A DNA stretch of 64,000 bases, taken from assembly GCF_016801865.2 (NCBI RefSeq), contig NC_068937.1, positions 126,131,429 to 126,195,428 of the forward strand, in the 5' to 3' direction. Positions within the stretch are counted from its first letter, which is position 1; each line of letters starts with the position of its first letter. The notes under the pieces are model-generated. The model had not been told where the DNA came from. It searched no databases and saw only the letters and a list, made by a program, of their open reading frames with translations. Below are positions 1 to 12,571 of the stretch, piece after piece. The translations under genes and the position numbers were made by a program. Origin of the DNA: Culex pipiens pallens. Its lineage: Eukaryota; Arthropoda; Insecta; Diptera; Culicidae.

Positions 1-406
1 TCAAATTATCATTTGAGCGTGTGGCAGTGTTGCCAGAGCTCTGAACTTCATCTGAAATCTCAGAATGTTTGAATGATATTCATAGAGCAGCGATTGCAAT
101 TTGAGCCTGGACCATTATTTTGGCGTTGCTTCATTGGGAGGAAATCCTTTGGAAACTTGATTCGAAACCTCCGGCTATATAACTATGAGGTGGATGCAAA
201 CACTTGTGGAAAGTGGTGCAGATCGTCTTCGTTGCAGGAGAAGGCACCAGCCGCTTTCCAGCAGAAGTTGTAATATTATTTATGGAATATTATTTCCTTC
301 CTCCATCCACGGTTATAGAAACGGCGGTGAGTACCAAGGGTTCAACACCGGAACATATTCAGGTTGAAAAGATAGTTAAAGGGGCAGGTCGCTAACAACG
401 TTTCAG
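1..406. other. Noncoding, nothing recognised
   Basis: Mixed-composition DNA with only short unsupported reading frames. I see no domain, RNA gene or repeat copy. Confidence 0.4.
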
Positions 407-1302
407 TTCTGAAATGTGGAATCTGTGATGTGTGTGTGTGTGGTCCAATCCAATACCCGCTAACCGGTAGCGATATTATGTGAAAGTATAGTTTGTATCA
501 GACTTTGTATATGCCGAATGCTGATACAACTTATCTCAGTCCCGGGTATTAGGTGGTGATAGCCCTCGCGCTGCTTCCAACGACCCATTTCAGAATGACA
601 GAGCTCCTTGCGGTCCAATTCCGAGGTCGCTGGGCATTGTTTGGCCCCGCCTAAACATAGAAGCAAGCATCTGAAGGAAACTCGATCTATATTAAGACTT
701 CCAATCCCCTCAGGCAAATCAGGGATCAGCGCGTATTTAATAATATGAGAAGAAGATATAACATGTTTCAACACTACGGATCAATTCACTGCTAGAGTGT
801 AAACCTTCTGATGGTGACTGCTTAGCGTCCCAGACCACCACCAATCCACAGGTGTGAGTTCGAATCCCACCTGATTCATTTTAGTTTTTTTATTCATATT
901 CAAATTCCTGATTCCAAATTTCAAAGGTACCGACTGGGATTTGATCCCTGAACCTTCTGCTTGGGAGACAGATGCCGTAACCATTAAGCCACGGAGCCGG
1001 TTGAATGGGACGTGGTTCTCTGTATGGCTTTTTGCGAGATGAGAGCAGAGGACAACAATCATCTCAACGTTTCCACTTTACCCGGGCTAATGACCGGCAG
1101 TTCCAGTTCACGATGATTTCCCTTCATATGTTAAAAACCACTTATGATTTTGGCACATATTCCGTTTGTCAGCGTTTCCTGTCATTACTGGCGGGAAAAA
1201 TCTACGTGGAATCAGCTGTGCAGACCTCAAGTGTGACAGGAATGCAGGTTGAGCGACTCCCACGGGCATTCTGAAATGTTCTGAAATGTGGAATCTGTGA
1301 TG
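407..1302. repeat. Block bracketed by 24-bp direct repeats
   Basis: The 24-bp sequence at 407-430 (starting TTCTGAAATGTGGAATC) recurs exactly at 1279-1302. Between the copies lie a short GT run, unassigned sequence, a canonical B-box-like stretch (GAGTTCGAATCCC near 856-868) on the plus strand and a tRNA-like module on the minus strand at 926-1000. The simplest reading is an insertion, or a tandem duplication, of about 850 bp. The repeat is longer than most target-site duplications, so recombination between pre-existing repeats is also possible. Confidence 0.5.
926..1000 (-). repeat. tRNA-like module, probable SINE head
   Basis: Read on the minus strand, the sequence gives a 6-bp acceptor-like pairing (CCGGCT with AGTCGG), a D-arm-like GGCTTAATGGTTAC, an anticodon stem TCTGT/GCAGA around a CTCCCAA loop (anticodon CCC, glycine-like) and a T-arm GGGATCAAATCCC. 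The seventh acceptor pair is mismatched and the module sits inside a larger repeat. A tRNA-derived SINE or tRNA pseudogene is more likely than a working tRNA gene. Confidence 0.5.
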
Positions 1303-4300
1303 CTCTTTTTATAATTTCAATTTTAACTCTACTCCAACTACATACATTCTGGCTTTACAAACCCTTAAAAAAATAATATATTTTTTGATTTAAAAAAAAA
1401 AAAATTAAAAAGCTGCTTTTTTCTGGTGTCATCTAGTATCCTTGGAAACGAGCTTGATTTTCAATAAATGTGAATCGAAGATTTTTTTTAACTTTTATTT
1501 TTTAAAGGTTTAAAATGGATCAAAATAAACATTTTTATGCATGTCTCTTTGTGAAATTGTCTCAGGAACACGAATATGATAAAATTATCACCAGAAAATG
1601 GGATCTAAGGGGTCCCCCGAGCAAAAATTTACAACCAAAAAATTCACTAAAAGTAAAAGTGTCTATTTAATATATTAAACTGCCTTACCCAAAGCGTTCT
1701 CTGTCTCAGATGGTAGTCCCAGATGTCCCCTACAAGCTGCAGGTCGAACCGAGTTGATATCTGGATGGAACACTTTTTTATTTGAGTTTGAAAATTATGC
1801 TATTTTTTCACTAAAATGCCAATAACTCCCTTTAGATTTAACCAATTGGGATGCTCTATCCTGCATTTTGTTGCATTTTCAAAGCCCTTTCGGATGCATT
1901 TTGAATTTTGGAAATAAATTGAATTTTGCCTAAGATACAGCCTTTTTAAGATTTTTGACGTTTTTGAACCATTTAACTTTGTGTCCCGATTTGCCCCATT
2001 TCCCGTTGACCTAGAGTGCTCAAATTTTGGCCAGATGCTAGTTTTATATGTACAAACAACCCCTGAAAATTTCAGGCAGATTGGTGAGGTCCAAACGACG
2101 TCCCATACAAAGGGGTATGCCCTGTTCGTGGACTCGCTCTTAACAATAGCCAAAAAATATCAATTGTTGGGAATTTCATGTCACTTTTTTGTAAGTTGAC
2201 AAAAGGTTTGTTTTTCGATGAATTTCAGAAGAGACTTTCTAGCCTCAAACCTTGATTTAATTCTCAAGGAAGCTAGTGAGTTATTTTTGCAGCCATTTCA
2301 AGAGTTTCGTTGTTCGTTAGATAGTGTTTAATTATTTTAAGTGTTAGTAATTTGATATCACTGTGAATTCTTGTACTAGGCTTGCATGTATATTTGGTAA
2401 TGTATTCATAACCCTTTCAATAAAAACTTTGTGTTCATTATGGTGGAATTGTTAATAGTTTTAGTTTTTATTGTTTAAAGATGATTTTCATTTTTGATAT
2501 TTTTCAAAATTACGATTTCTTTTAGAAAAAAACGTTTTAAGAAAACAGTTCGTCTGTCACACACTATTAGTCCAAAGATGGCTTTTTTGCTAAATTTTGA
2601 ACTATTTTTGCGTGACATACTTTATGAATGACGCTTTAATGAAAAATCATGGCAAAAAATGTTGATTTTTTATCACTTCTCTAACACTGGGTTGAAAAGG
2701 ATATGTTTAGTTCAAACTTTAGGGTTTACCACGACCCAAGGTAGCATTTACCAAGGTAGCCCATACAAAAATTGTAATTTTTTCGAAAATATATATCTCT
2801 GACGCGATTTTTTGATCGATTAGGATTCTTTAACTCACATTTACTGCCCCTGATCACATAAATGTCCCATATGCATTTTCATCGTTTTTAAGTTATTGAT
2901 GCAGTTTGGTTCAAAATCGTGTGCTCTTTCAAAAGAGCCTACAACATCCAGTACTTTGTTCTAGAATTCAGGAGGAAATCCACTTTTTTCACGAAAAATT
3001 AACACGTAGCCTTATGTGTGGGACAATCTTCAAATGCATTTTTCTCAGCATGCTGTTTTTGCATATGGGACATTCATGCGAACATGGGCAGTTTACGTCA
3101 TGATAAAAACAGTTCAAAAATAGATGCAACCGTCATAAAAATTCACAGCTATTGAAATAAAAAATTACGAGGAGAAAAATTACCGAAAAAAACTTCTTTT
3201 TCTATTCTTTTTGTTTTTTATATGTTTAAGGTGATCAAAAAAAAAAAATTTTGAGCTAAACAAATATATGACGTAACATTTTTTGTGGAGAATTGATTTT
3301 TAGAAAAGATCTGGATTTATCGTAAATATAAACACTAAACAAATCTAAAATAATTTTATAAAGTAAAATAAGATTTGCTATCGAAACAATTACAGACTTT
3401 TTGTGTAATAAAATGAACTGATTCAAAGTTTTAGCCTTTTTTCTATATTATCTTGTAACTATTTTCTGGAAAACTTTTGGTTTTTTAAACAGATCATTAA
3501 ACGAGTACAGAAGAGAGCTGAGCGTACAATGTCCTTAAATCATAGAATTGGGTAAGGTTATTCAAAATTTTATTTTGAAGACCTCATTTTATGTCCAATA
3601 AAATGTCCTTGAACTTAAAAAAAAACTTGAACAAATTTTACATAAGTTCTAGCCATTTTTGACAAACTTAAAAAAAACAGATCGGCTTTGGGCATTTAAA
3701 AAAAAATCGAACTTATGTTTCATTGCTTCGGGGGACAAAACAACAATTTAAAAAGTCTGCTTCCAAATTTCTACTTTTTATAAAATTTTCTTTATGGTAA
3801 AATATTGTCGTTGCCAAAATTGGTAAACACTTTCCTATAGTTTTAGCTATGTTTAACAAAATAGTAATAAAAAAAAGTTATGACAATATAACTTAAAAAA
3901 ATGTCTACTTTTGCGAAACTGGTCAATATTTTGCGGTTTGAACGTTTGAAACAGTATGTCCACGCATCCTTCCTCTCCTGTAGATTCTGTGAAATGTGAT
4001 TCGTTCTCAGAATCCTCTCTGCGGTAAACACAACAAAGTAGAGCTGCACAAATTGGAATACAAATATTGGTAAATTTTTTCCCATAAATTTCCGATAAAA
4101 TTAGTAATAAAAAAATGTTAATTTAACAAATATACAACACTTCAGGATGAAAATTTATGCTTATTTTTTTAAAACTTGTAAATATTTTGCGTCATCCACG
4201 ATCGTCCCCTAAAAAGCTCACGTGGTTGTAAAAAAAAAGTGGGCAACCAAAGTGAATACACTCGTTTCTGCTGCTTCTTGCAGCAATTTGCATAATTTTC

Positions 4301-4686
4301 GCTTTCCTCCATCACCGTCACACAGCAAGAGTGAACCCAGCCCCAGCACAACGACGATGATGACGACGACGACTATGGCGAAAAATGGGAATGGTGAACG
4401 CTGCTTTCGCAAATGGATTGTGTGTAGTTGTTGTAGGGAAAGATGGAAATAAATACGATTTCACATTCTGGCTATTACGCGAGGTTTGCTCTCACTTGGT
4501 GGGAATGTAGTTGGGTTTTCTTATTTTACGAGCTTTTAAGTTTTTGGTGATTTTTCAACTGAAGTAAATTTAAATTCGCGGGAAATTTAGATTTTTTCAA
4601 TTCAGATTTTGTTAGTATTGCTGAAAATAAAAAAAAAACACAAAAAAAGTAAAAATTCCCTTACAGAAAAACCCGTTAACTGTCAG
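1303..4686. other. AT-rich noncoding DNA
   Basis: Strongly AT-rich with many A and T runs. The only frames are short and lack recognisable domains. No terminal inverted repeats or tandem arrays were found by eye; degenerate old repeats may be present. Confidence 0.4.
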
Positions 4687-4930
4687 CAGCGCCCTCTCGC
4701 GGCGAAAATGTTCACTGCAAAATTTTACAAACCATTGCCGCAATGCAGGCGAAACACTTCACTTCAGCCAGACCATCATCGGCGGCTGGGGCGTTAAAAT
4801 AGTGCAGTGTGCTGCCAGCAATGCTAGCGAGTAAACTCTCGGGCATCGCGGTGTTGCATACCGTCAGGGGGGCTGAACGCGGAAGAGGGCTTGTACAGCA
4901 ATTTTGTCTGTCGCTCAACAGAGGGCGCTG
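4687..4930. mobile_element. Small TIR element (CAGCGCCCTCT ends)
   Basis: An exact 11-bp inverted repeat, CAGCGCCCTCT at 4687-4697 and AGAGGGCGCTG at 4920-4930, bounds a 244-bp stretch that is GC-richer than its surroundings and has no coding potential. The ends look like those of a non-autonomous DNA transposon (MITE). No convincing target-site duplication was seen, so the superfamily is left open. Confidence 0.5.
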
Positions 4931-6172
4931 ATGAGGTTGGTGAGGAGTGAAAAGGCACTTTGGATATGTAAATTCAAAAGTGTTTGAAAAGGCAGAAAAT
5001 TGGCACTCTTTAGTATTATTTTTATTTTTTATTTAATTGAGTTAAAGTTTCATCTTAAAAAAAAAAAAACAAAAAGCTGTTGAATTTTCCATTGTCTCCA
5101 ACTGTCACAGGTTCCGGATCGATCGAAATTGGACGATAACAATTTCACTCAATCAGTTATCGCCAGCTCTTCATCGGGTGATAATCATTACCATTATCGT
5201 CAACCGGTCACGGTAGCACTTTGGTCACGTTTCTGACAAGGACGGGAAAAACTATTTTCAATTTGTTGTGATGACACTCTGTTTTTGTGACAAAAGGAAG
5301 CATCGAAATGCTGTCAATGAGGTTGAAATGTGCGAAAAATTGAAACGAAATAACGTGGAAATAGCTTTTCTAAAAGATAATCAAATTATTTCCAGCACAT
5401 CACACGTTAAATGCATTAACTCATTATGGTTCTTTCACAAACCCTCACAACATAAAAGCATCTCTAATTGATTCGATTATGACATTCTCACACATCATAC
5501 TCCAGCTAAGCAGAAAATTGAATCCAATCAGATTAACCCACAATATTACGCCATCACCGTCATAAATCACAGCCACAATTTCCGGCCCCGTAAAGAGCCA
5601 TCATATTATCCAAATAATTACCTCCAGCCTTGCCTTTTAATGTCCCTGGCCTCATTCGTTGTAATTTACTGTCGAGCATAACTAGCTGGCACACACATAC
5701 ACACACACACACACACACACTCGAACACCATTTGACAGCATTACACAAGCGCCAAAAATTCAATTAGATGAGCTCCAACAGCCCTGTCATTAGGTTAATT
5801 TGCTCAATTTCCGCCACGTTTTTGGCGGAACTCGAATTGGGAGAGCTCACCTAGATCGGGGAAATTTACAGACGTTTCTTGAAATTAGCAAATGTTAAAT
5901 TGAAATTAAAAAAAAATGTGGTGGAAATATTTACTTCTCCAGTCGTTCATTCTGTAGTGATGAAAGGGTCGGTTTAACATCATCAAAGAAATTAGTTGAA
6001 TACATTTGGTTATGCAATTCTGGAAAAACACTGTCTTGGCTGTTGATTCCTGTCAATATGGCTGTCAAACCACAAAACATATCGAAACCGATCACTTTTC
6101 AACACAAGAGCTGAAAAGATAAAATTTTCAGTACTCAAATGAATGCTAAAAACCTGCTTATTAAAAAAGTAA
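4931..6172. other. Noncoding DNA with a CA microsatellite
   Basis: No gene is recognised. The only clear feature is a (CA)n run at about 5690-5720, interrupted once by a T. Confidence 0.5.
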
Positions 6173-6612
6173 AAAAAGATTTTTTCAAAAATGTCACTTT
6201 TTGAGGCATTTTGGCCACTGAAGCGTTTATTTTCAACATCATTGGCGTGTAGGCCAGATCCTTGCGCATCTTTTGGTATATATAACATTAAAGTTTGGAG
6301 TACCCTGGAGCTCGGTACAGACCTTCAAAGTATGGCATTTTTTTTTTTTCAAAAAATCGGCCCCTGCAAAAAAGATATGTGTTGAACCTCGCGACGCCCG
6401 AGACGCCATTTGATTTTGCCTGGGCTGATTTTTCGAAAAAATGCCAAACTTTGAAGGTCTGTACCGAGCTCCAGGGTGCCCCAAACTTCAATGTTATATA
6501 TACCAAAAGATGCGCAAGGATCTGGCCTACACGCCAATGATGTTGAAAATAAACGCTTTAGTGGCCAAAATGCCTCAAAAAGTGGCATTTTTGAAAAATC
6601 TTTTTTTACGGG
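6173..6612. mobile_element. Foldback repeat, arms about 185 bp
   Basis: The left arm (about 6173-6358) and right arm (about 6428-6612) are near-complementary over their whole length. For example, the segment containing GAGGCATTTTGGCCACTGAA on the left returns reverse-complemented near 6560-6578. The loop of about 70 bp holds an unpaired CGCGACGCCCGAGACGCC stretch. Short frames predicted on both strands are mirror images of each other and are not genes. A MITE-like or foldback element is likely; its exact ends are uncertain. Confidence 0.65.
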
Positions 6613-7005
6613 TTAAATCCCATTTAAAATTCAAATGCAAAACGCCAGCTCCTGTTACGTCCAAACAAGCTCATGTTTTGGATTTGGGCTTAGTATGCCC
6701 ACCGGAGTAAACCCTTGAACGCCCGCCAAAAAGTCATTTTTGTTACATCCTAATATATATTCAATAATGATTAGTTTATTTTTTTCTTCTCTCCAATAAG
6801 GCACTGATATAAAATTTGATGACAGTAATTAAACTGTAATAATAATGTAGAACCGCAAAACGTACTTTTTGCTTACAAACTATAGTGATTTGTAAATTAA
6901 ACTACGAAATTAGGGAAAAATTTAAACTATTTCATCTATGTAATCAATGAAAAAAATAATTATTCGAAAAAAACATCCCTTCCCGGAGAAAAATCCAGCT
7001 ACCGT

Positions 7006-7604
7006 CAGTGGGGGTGACTATGGGTCAAAAAATGATACACCTCTTGTCATTTCTTAATAACAAAAACAATTTAAATAACATCGAAAATCTTTCAACGTAG
7101 ATTTGTTCTTAGATAGTTTACTAACATTTTCCCAAAATATGGTGGATTTTGATGAACACTACCTTAAATGCCAATAGTTTGAAAATTGACCCAATCTCAC
7201 CCCTTAGAGGGGGTGACATTGCGTCAAATGAAACTAAAATGATGCTCAAATACAACGATATGGTTAAAACAAGTCTTCCAACAGTGTTTTTTGTTCGAGG
7301 GAAGCGTATTGACACGCTACAATGTTTGAAGTGGAGATTTTCAAACATTTGGGTAGTTTTTGAACAATTCTAACAATAATGTTAGAAAAATGATTTTTCG
7401 AGAAGTCATTTTTGGCCAAAAACGTACCCCAAATTAAGACATCTGCCAAAATAACAGGATTTGCTCTAGGAACGAGATTTTTTCAGCGAAATCATCTTAA
7501 GATGTCCCTTACAAAACCCTTTTAACAAAATTCAGTTTCATTGAGAATAACCTGAGAAATGGTAAAATCCGTAAAAAATCACTTTGACCCAATCTCACCC
7601 CCCA
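7006..7604. mobile_element. TIR element with GGGGGTGA ends
   Basis: The left end reads CAGTGGGGGTGACTATGGGT and the right end, reverse-complemented, CTGGGGGGTGAGATTGGGTC, an imperfect inverted repeat of about 23 bp. Near 7185-7230 an inner hairpin repeats the same motif (TGACCCAATCTCACCCC then GGGGGTGACATTGCGTCA), suggesting a compound or self-inserted copy. There is no transposase. The ends are approximate and no target duplication was identified. Confidence 0.4.
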
Positions 7605-9108
7605 GACCCAATGTCTTTGTATTTTCGTATTTATATTTTCGTTATATATGTTTACTGGCTTGACTAAATTGGAGGAATGTTGAATTGGTATTAGTAGGAT
7701 ACCTGTTCGGATTGATGATTTTCTTTATGATATTATTGAATGAAGAATAAATTCAATTCGATTCAAAGTTCAATTAAAAAAAATAATGGTATTCTGATTG
7801 TATAATTATGTTAATTCATCGTTTAACAACAACTTTTTGTGCTATCCATTTAAAGTCATTTATTAAGCCGATAACCATAGAACATTAACTGTGAAAAATC
7901 TTGAATTGAAGTAGTGATTTAAATGTATGTGATTTCAAGTTGTATGACTCTTTAACAAGAAGTCAAGCTATAACTTTAGCTTCACACTTATTTTTACTTA
8001 TGTTACTTTCCTGTACAAATTATGAAAAAAAACACTAATTGGATGTAGTTTTTCGCGATTCTATAAATTTCGTTCATGTGTTAGCTTGTTCAGAATTATT
8101 CATACTTAAAAACCAGAATATTTATATTATAAGCTCAGACCGTTAAGATCTACAAGTTTTTTGATACCGCAACATTCGTTTTTTTACTATAGTCAATCTT
8201 TTTTTTGCAAGAGGGGTTGTGAATTGGAATCAGTTAAGCATTAGTATAAAAAACAGTCATTCTTATAGAAATTTCAAAGAAAACCTACGGTCAGAACTCG
8301 CCAGCGTTAATTAGAATTAGGATAAAGAGAAGCACAGCATTAAGGAATCGATTTATCGATATTGAATTAAATGCTGCATCTGCACACTTTGTAACAAATT
8401 AAATGGCTAAGCCTTAAGTTACATTATTTGAATTAAATAAATAAATAAATAAATATGTTGCAAAATATAAATCAGAAACAGGAGCAGAAATATTAAAAAA
8501 AACATTTCTTTTTGATAGTTCCCGGGAAATTGAATGAAAAATTCCCGTTTTTCGGGGTTTTTGATACCGCGGGATATTGGACGTTCTGATATGAAGAATC
8601 TACCAAAAATGAATTTTGAAAGTGGACCCTCCAAACTCGACTAAAGCATGCTTAAAATTTAAATATTTTTTTTGCAACGAGTTCGGGAAAAACTTTTTTC
8701 TGTGCAACAAACAAGGAAAAGGAGTGCTACTGAAAATGCTTTAAATTTGAAGGTATTTTTGAATTGTGTTTCAACGACAAATAAAACGTTTGTTAATGAT
8801 CTAATATTGCATGCGATTTGTGGAAATTGTCGAAGGAATCCGAAAATGCTCTCAAACTTAATTTCATGCAGACAACTATGAAACTTAGTGAGTTACAGAA
8901 AAATCATGCTTTGGAACATTTTCGGAATAAAGGTTAAATTACTTTTCGAACATTTGAATATTATTGAAGAATAATACTTAAGATGCGTTTAAAGCGTTTC
9001 ACAAAAACGATTACAAATCACAAAGTAGTTAAACACAAACCATAAAAACTCAGAGCAATATTGCCACACATCATTCAAAGGTTTTGCAATTGTTTAGATT
9101 TTGTTTGC
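7605..9108. other. AT-rich noncoding DNA downstream of the IR gene
   Basis: No gene is recognised. An (AAAT)n run lies at 8434-8454. The 3' untranslated region of the minus-strand receptor gene must lie at the right edge; no unambiguous AATAAA was found close to its stop codon. Confidence 0.4.
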
Positions 9109-10857
9109 TCAGCGAATCAGAGTTGGCTGTATTTTACGTTTACACATTTTGACTGTTAAGCTATTTCTCGAAAACTTCCTCGCAATCGCATGGTAAATTA
9201 CTTCGAGTGAGAAAGTAATCATGCTCACACCAACACCTAGCGTAAATACAGTCCAAACTGGTCGGAAATCAGCAAAATACAACACGGTGTCAGACTCCAA
9301 GGTTCCACTGATTTTCACAGGTGAATATTTTTTATCAATTTCTAAACTACGCTGATCAATGTAATTGTACAGCCCACTTTCGACGAAGGTCTCTAGCGTG
9401 AAGAGAAAAGCCTCTCGCAGTGGACTGCGTGTACCAAGAATGAATAGGATTGGTTTCATAGCGTACGGTTCCTCCAGAATGGCATACCGGTGAATTCTTT
9501 GGTCTGGATCGTAGTACCTTGTACAAAAATGCTCAGCCGTTGATTGTTCGAGAAGGTAAGCATGAACCATGTCCATGTTGAAAATGTCTACCGTTGCGTT
9601 GACCAGTGAGTTTCGAATCATCGTATTGTTGATCAGAAGGAAATCGGTCAGCAGGTTTGCTTTAATTTGTATTCCGGAATCCACCAACTCTTGAATCGTC
9701 CGGATGGTTTTGGCCGCAGGTTTGCTGGTCATCAACGACAGCAGTTTGGTCTCGTAGGCGCAGATGGCGAAGAACATCAGCACGATGAGGGGCATCAACA
9801 GAAACTTTTCCAGCTGTCCCGATCGGTGTAAGTCGTATTTTTCGAACCCACAAAGGACCAACAGAATCGGATCGTTTTTCAAGCTACTTGGGCATAATAG
9901 ATGAACGATCTCTGCCATCGCAAGAATCAACGCCAGTGTAGTCCAGACTTGCCAGCTGAACGGCATCGTAAACAGCTGAACCATGCTGACGGCAGATCTT
10001 GGAACAGCTATCACATCTCCAGACACGAGTGAAGTTTCCATTATTTCAAATGCCGTAGCTTCTGAGTTTTCATCTGGCGCTACACCGGTTACGTCGATAT
10101 CTATTTTGTTATTTTTCAGGTGGTTCCAGTAACAGGGATCAAACATGTTAGTAGTTGATAACTGACACGAATGAAGTACCCAACTAGCCGATGTGTTTAT
10201 GAAATCAGCAGTTTCGTGCATCCAAATTGAGCCCATGAAGGTAATTCCTGCTCTGTGTGAGTATGTTAGGGGTTTTCCTTGTAGGTTGTATCTTTTGGAA
10301 AGTGTCCCACTGAACAAATGATCTGGCTTCACGAAATAGTCGAACCCGGTCGAGCTTCCCATGACGTTGATAATCATACGAAACTGACGCGTATCTATGA
10401 AAACCACTTCATGTTCTCCAAGAATGCGCAAATATCTAACATATTTCATGAAATCACTCTTCACCGTAAAAAGCACAATCAATTTGGAGCTCGGCTTTAC
10501 AACGAACATAATTCGTACAAAATCTCTCACGTTTTCCGAAATCCGTTCACCTTCAATCAGCAGTACCAGAGGGTACCGCAAAACTTCAGCATTTTCCTCC
10601 CTAAACTTCATAGTTTACCGTCTGGTCGCGAAATCAAGTCGCGGGTCTTGCAGCACTTGTCCCAGGGCAGTGCCCACGAAGGCACCTCCTTTCAGCTGGG
10701 CTCCGAAGAACACGCACTGGTGAACGCCGGGATATCTCGAGGCCAAGCTGCGGATCACCGCCACCAGGTAGTCTGTCACCAGCGAGGACTCGTTCGGCTT
10801 GGCTGCGATCGTGACGGCGAGCAGCACTGCAGCCAGGATCAAACCGGGCGGGTTCAT
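9109..10857 (-). CDS. Divergent ionotropic receptor (IR), one in-frame TAA at codon 81
   Basis: This is a chemosensory variant ionotropic receptor, a ligand-gated cation channel of the iGluR fold expected in the membrane of sensory neurons. From the ATG at 10857 the frame is 582 codons, a usual IR length. Codons 1-20 form a signal peptide (MNPPGLILAAVLLAVTIAA). An extracellular ligand-binding half follows, then membrane segment M1 (codons about 302-322), the pore/M3 region (about 350-372, ending ETKLLSLMTS, the IR counterpart of the glutamate-receptor SYTANLAAF segment), the second ligand-binding half and M4 (about 533-557). A single TAA at 10615-10617 separates codons 1-80 from an otherwise open frame of 501 codons in the same phase. 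A GT overlaps the stop, but the only in-frame AGs nearby would make introns of 18 or 93 nt with no pyrimidine tract. The stop is therefore a nonsense allele, a readthrough site or an assembly error. The iGluR glutamate-binding residues are not evident. The subfamily (Ir7-like or a mosquito-specific gustatory group) is a guess. Confidence 0.85.
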
Positions 10858-12198
10858 TTCGGACACGGGAATGAACTTTGGTAGCAAGGAAAAGGATTTT
10901 AACGGGGGAAATGTGGTTCAACATTTGAACTTGCACGTGCTTGTAATGGAAGGGCAATTTTCAGCACATGTAGAAGAACGATTGAAATAGAGATAAATGC
11001 ATGAAATGCAAAATCACTGTACTGTATAATTTTAAATCAAGAAATAATCGAAAGCTTTATTTTCATGTGGTATTTGTATTTTAACAGAATAAATGCAAAT
11101 ATAAGTGACGGAAAATGCATTCTGCTTGAATTAGGTGTACCTTTTTAAAATTATGGTAATAATTCTATCGATTGTAAATTATTCAAGTAATTAAAAATCA
11201 CACTCAAATAAACCAAAATGTCATCATCCATCCGCATATCCCAACTGCTAATCAAGTTATAGCTTTGGTTTTGCGCTCGTAAAGTTTATGAACCCAAAAT
11301 AAGCCTTTTCTCCCGCAAAAGTTTTGTTATTTGACCACCATTATTTTACAGATTTATGTTCTCCTTCGCCCAGTTTGTGGAAGCAGTCCGGACGTGAGCC
11401 ATTAACAGCTTAGAAGCATTGGAATCACCCTCCAAGAAACTATTGTCGTTAAATTTGGTCACATTTTGCGTCATTTTTGGACGTTAACCCTGGAAATGTA
11501 ATGTATGGCAGAGAGACTGTTGAAACATCGTTTTTTTTTTAAATTTCTGTAACTGTAAATAGAAAATAAAAAAACAAGTTTTGTTTACAATGATAATCAC
11601 AATGGATGTCGGACAAGCTAACCTGCATCTCATTGGTGCAAACATCAGCAAAGTTTTTCCAGTGAAATGACTTCCACGAAAACAAAAACTGACACGATTC
11701 CAGCGGCAACTGGCAACGCTGAAGGTTGACAACATTTCCAGCTCACAGAGCGCAGCGAAGAAAAAAACTTCGCTGAAAATAATTACAGTAATGCATCATA
11801 ATGATGGAGAAGCATGATACTTTTCCCCATCAGTCAGCTGCAGAACGCGTCCAAATGTAGCGTTATTTTTTCGAGTTGCGACTTCCAGCAGAGCAGAACT
11901 GCACAGATTTCACATGACTTGTCATTCTGCCCGGAATTTCGGGTACGGCAGATAGTGCACGCGATGCAGTGTTTCGTTTGCCCCGGTCGAGCTTCATGAC
12001 CAAGATTTATCATCACCGAGGTTCATCCCGCAAAAATCGGACTAGGTATGCCGGGCACGAGTGTAGAAGAAAAAATGCAGCTGAATCCACTTAAAAGTGC
12101 CAAACACTAATAAACACAAATTAAAACTTATTTAGTAAGTAATATGAAAAATCTCAACAGAATTTCAGAACAGGACAAAAAGAGAAAAAAAAAACAAG
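10858..12198. other. Noncoding DNA upstream of the IR gene
   Basis: It should contain the receptor's promoter and 5' leader at its left edge, but no core element stands out. The rest is unassigned, with no repeat structure seen. Confidence 0.4.
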
Positions 12199-12425
12199 AG
12201 AACAACAGAACAACAGAACAACAGAACAACAGAACAACAGAACAACAGAACAACAGAACAACAGAACAACAGAACAACAGAACAACAGAACAACAGAACA
12301 ACAGAACAACAGAACAACAGAACAACAGAACAACAGAACAACAGAACAACAGAACAACAGAACAACAGAACAACAGAACAACAGAACAACAGAACAACAG
12401 AACAACAGAACAACAGAACAACAGG
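12199..12425. repeat. 8-bp microsatellite (AACAACAG)n
   Basis: About 28 near-perfect copies of an 8-bp unit, written AACAACAG in one phase. The repeat creates long apparent frames on both strands (cysteine/leucine/valine-rich on the minus strand, asparagine/threonine/glutamine-rich on the plus) that are artefacts. Confidence 0.95.
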
Positions 12426-12571
12426 TTAAATGAGAAATAGAACATCTTAAAACAAATACAAAATTTTCTCAAACTAAAACAGAACAACAGAACAACAGAG
12501 CAAAGGAACAACAGATTAAATGATAAAGAGAACAACCAAAAACAAATACAAAACTTTCCCAAACTAAAACA
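12421..12571. repeat. 90-bp tandem duplication beside the microsatellite
   Basis: The sequence from 12421 (ACAGGTTAAATGAGAAATAG) recurs at 12511 (ACAGATTAAATGATAAAGAG) with the following ACAAATACAAAA and CAAACTAAAACAG parts conserved. The second unit is partial. It also contains a few AACAACAG units, so the duplication probably arose from the same array. Confidence 0.75.

Noticed and set aside
10550..10619. Short intron removing the TAA in the IR gene
   Set aside because: The GT overlapping the stop has candidate AGs at 18, 22, 35, 68 and 93 nt. Only 18 and 93 keep the frame; 18 is too short and 93 lacks a pyrimidine tract and deletes conserved-looking sequence.
10318..10957. Plus-strand and shifted minus-strand frames over the IR gene
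   Set aside because: Shadows of the receptor's coding frame; the receptor frame alone shows signal peptide and channel segments.
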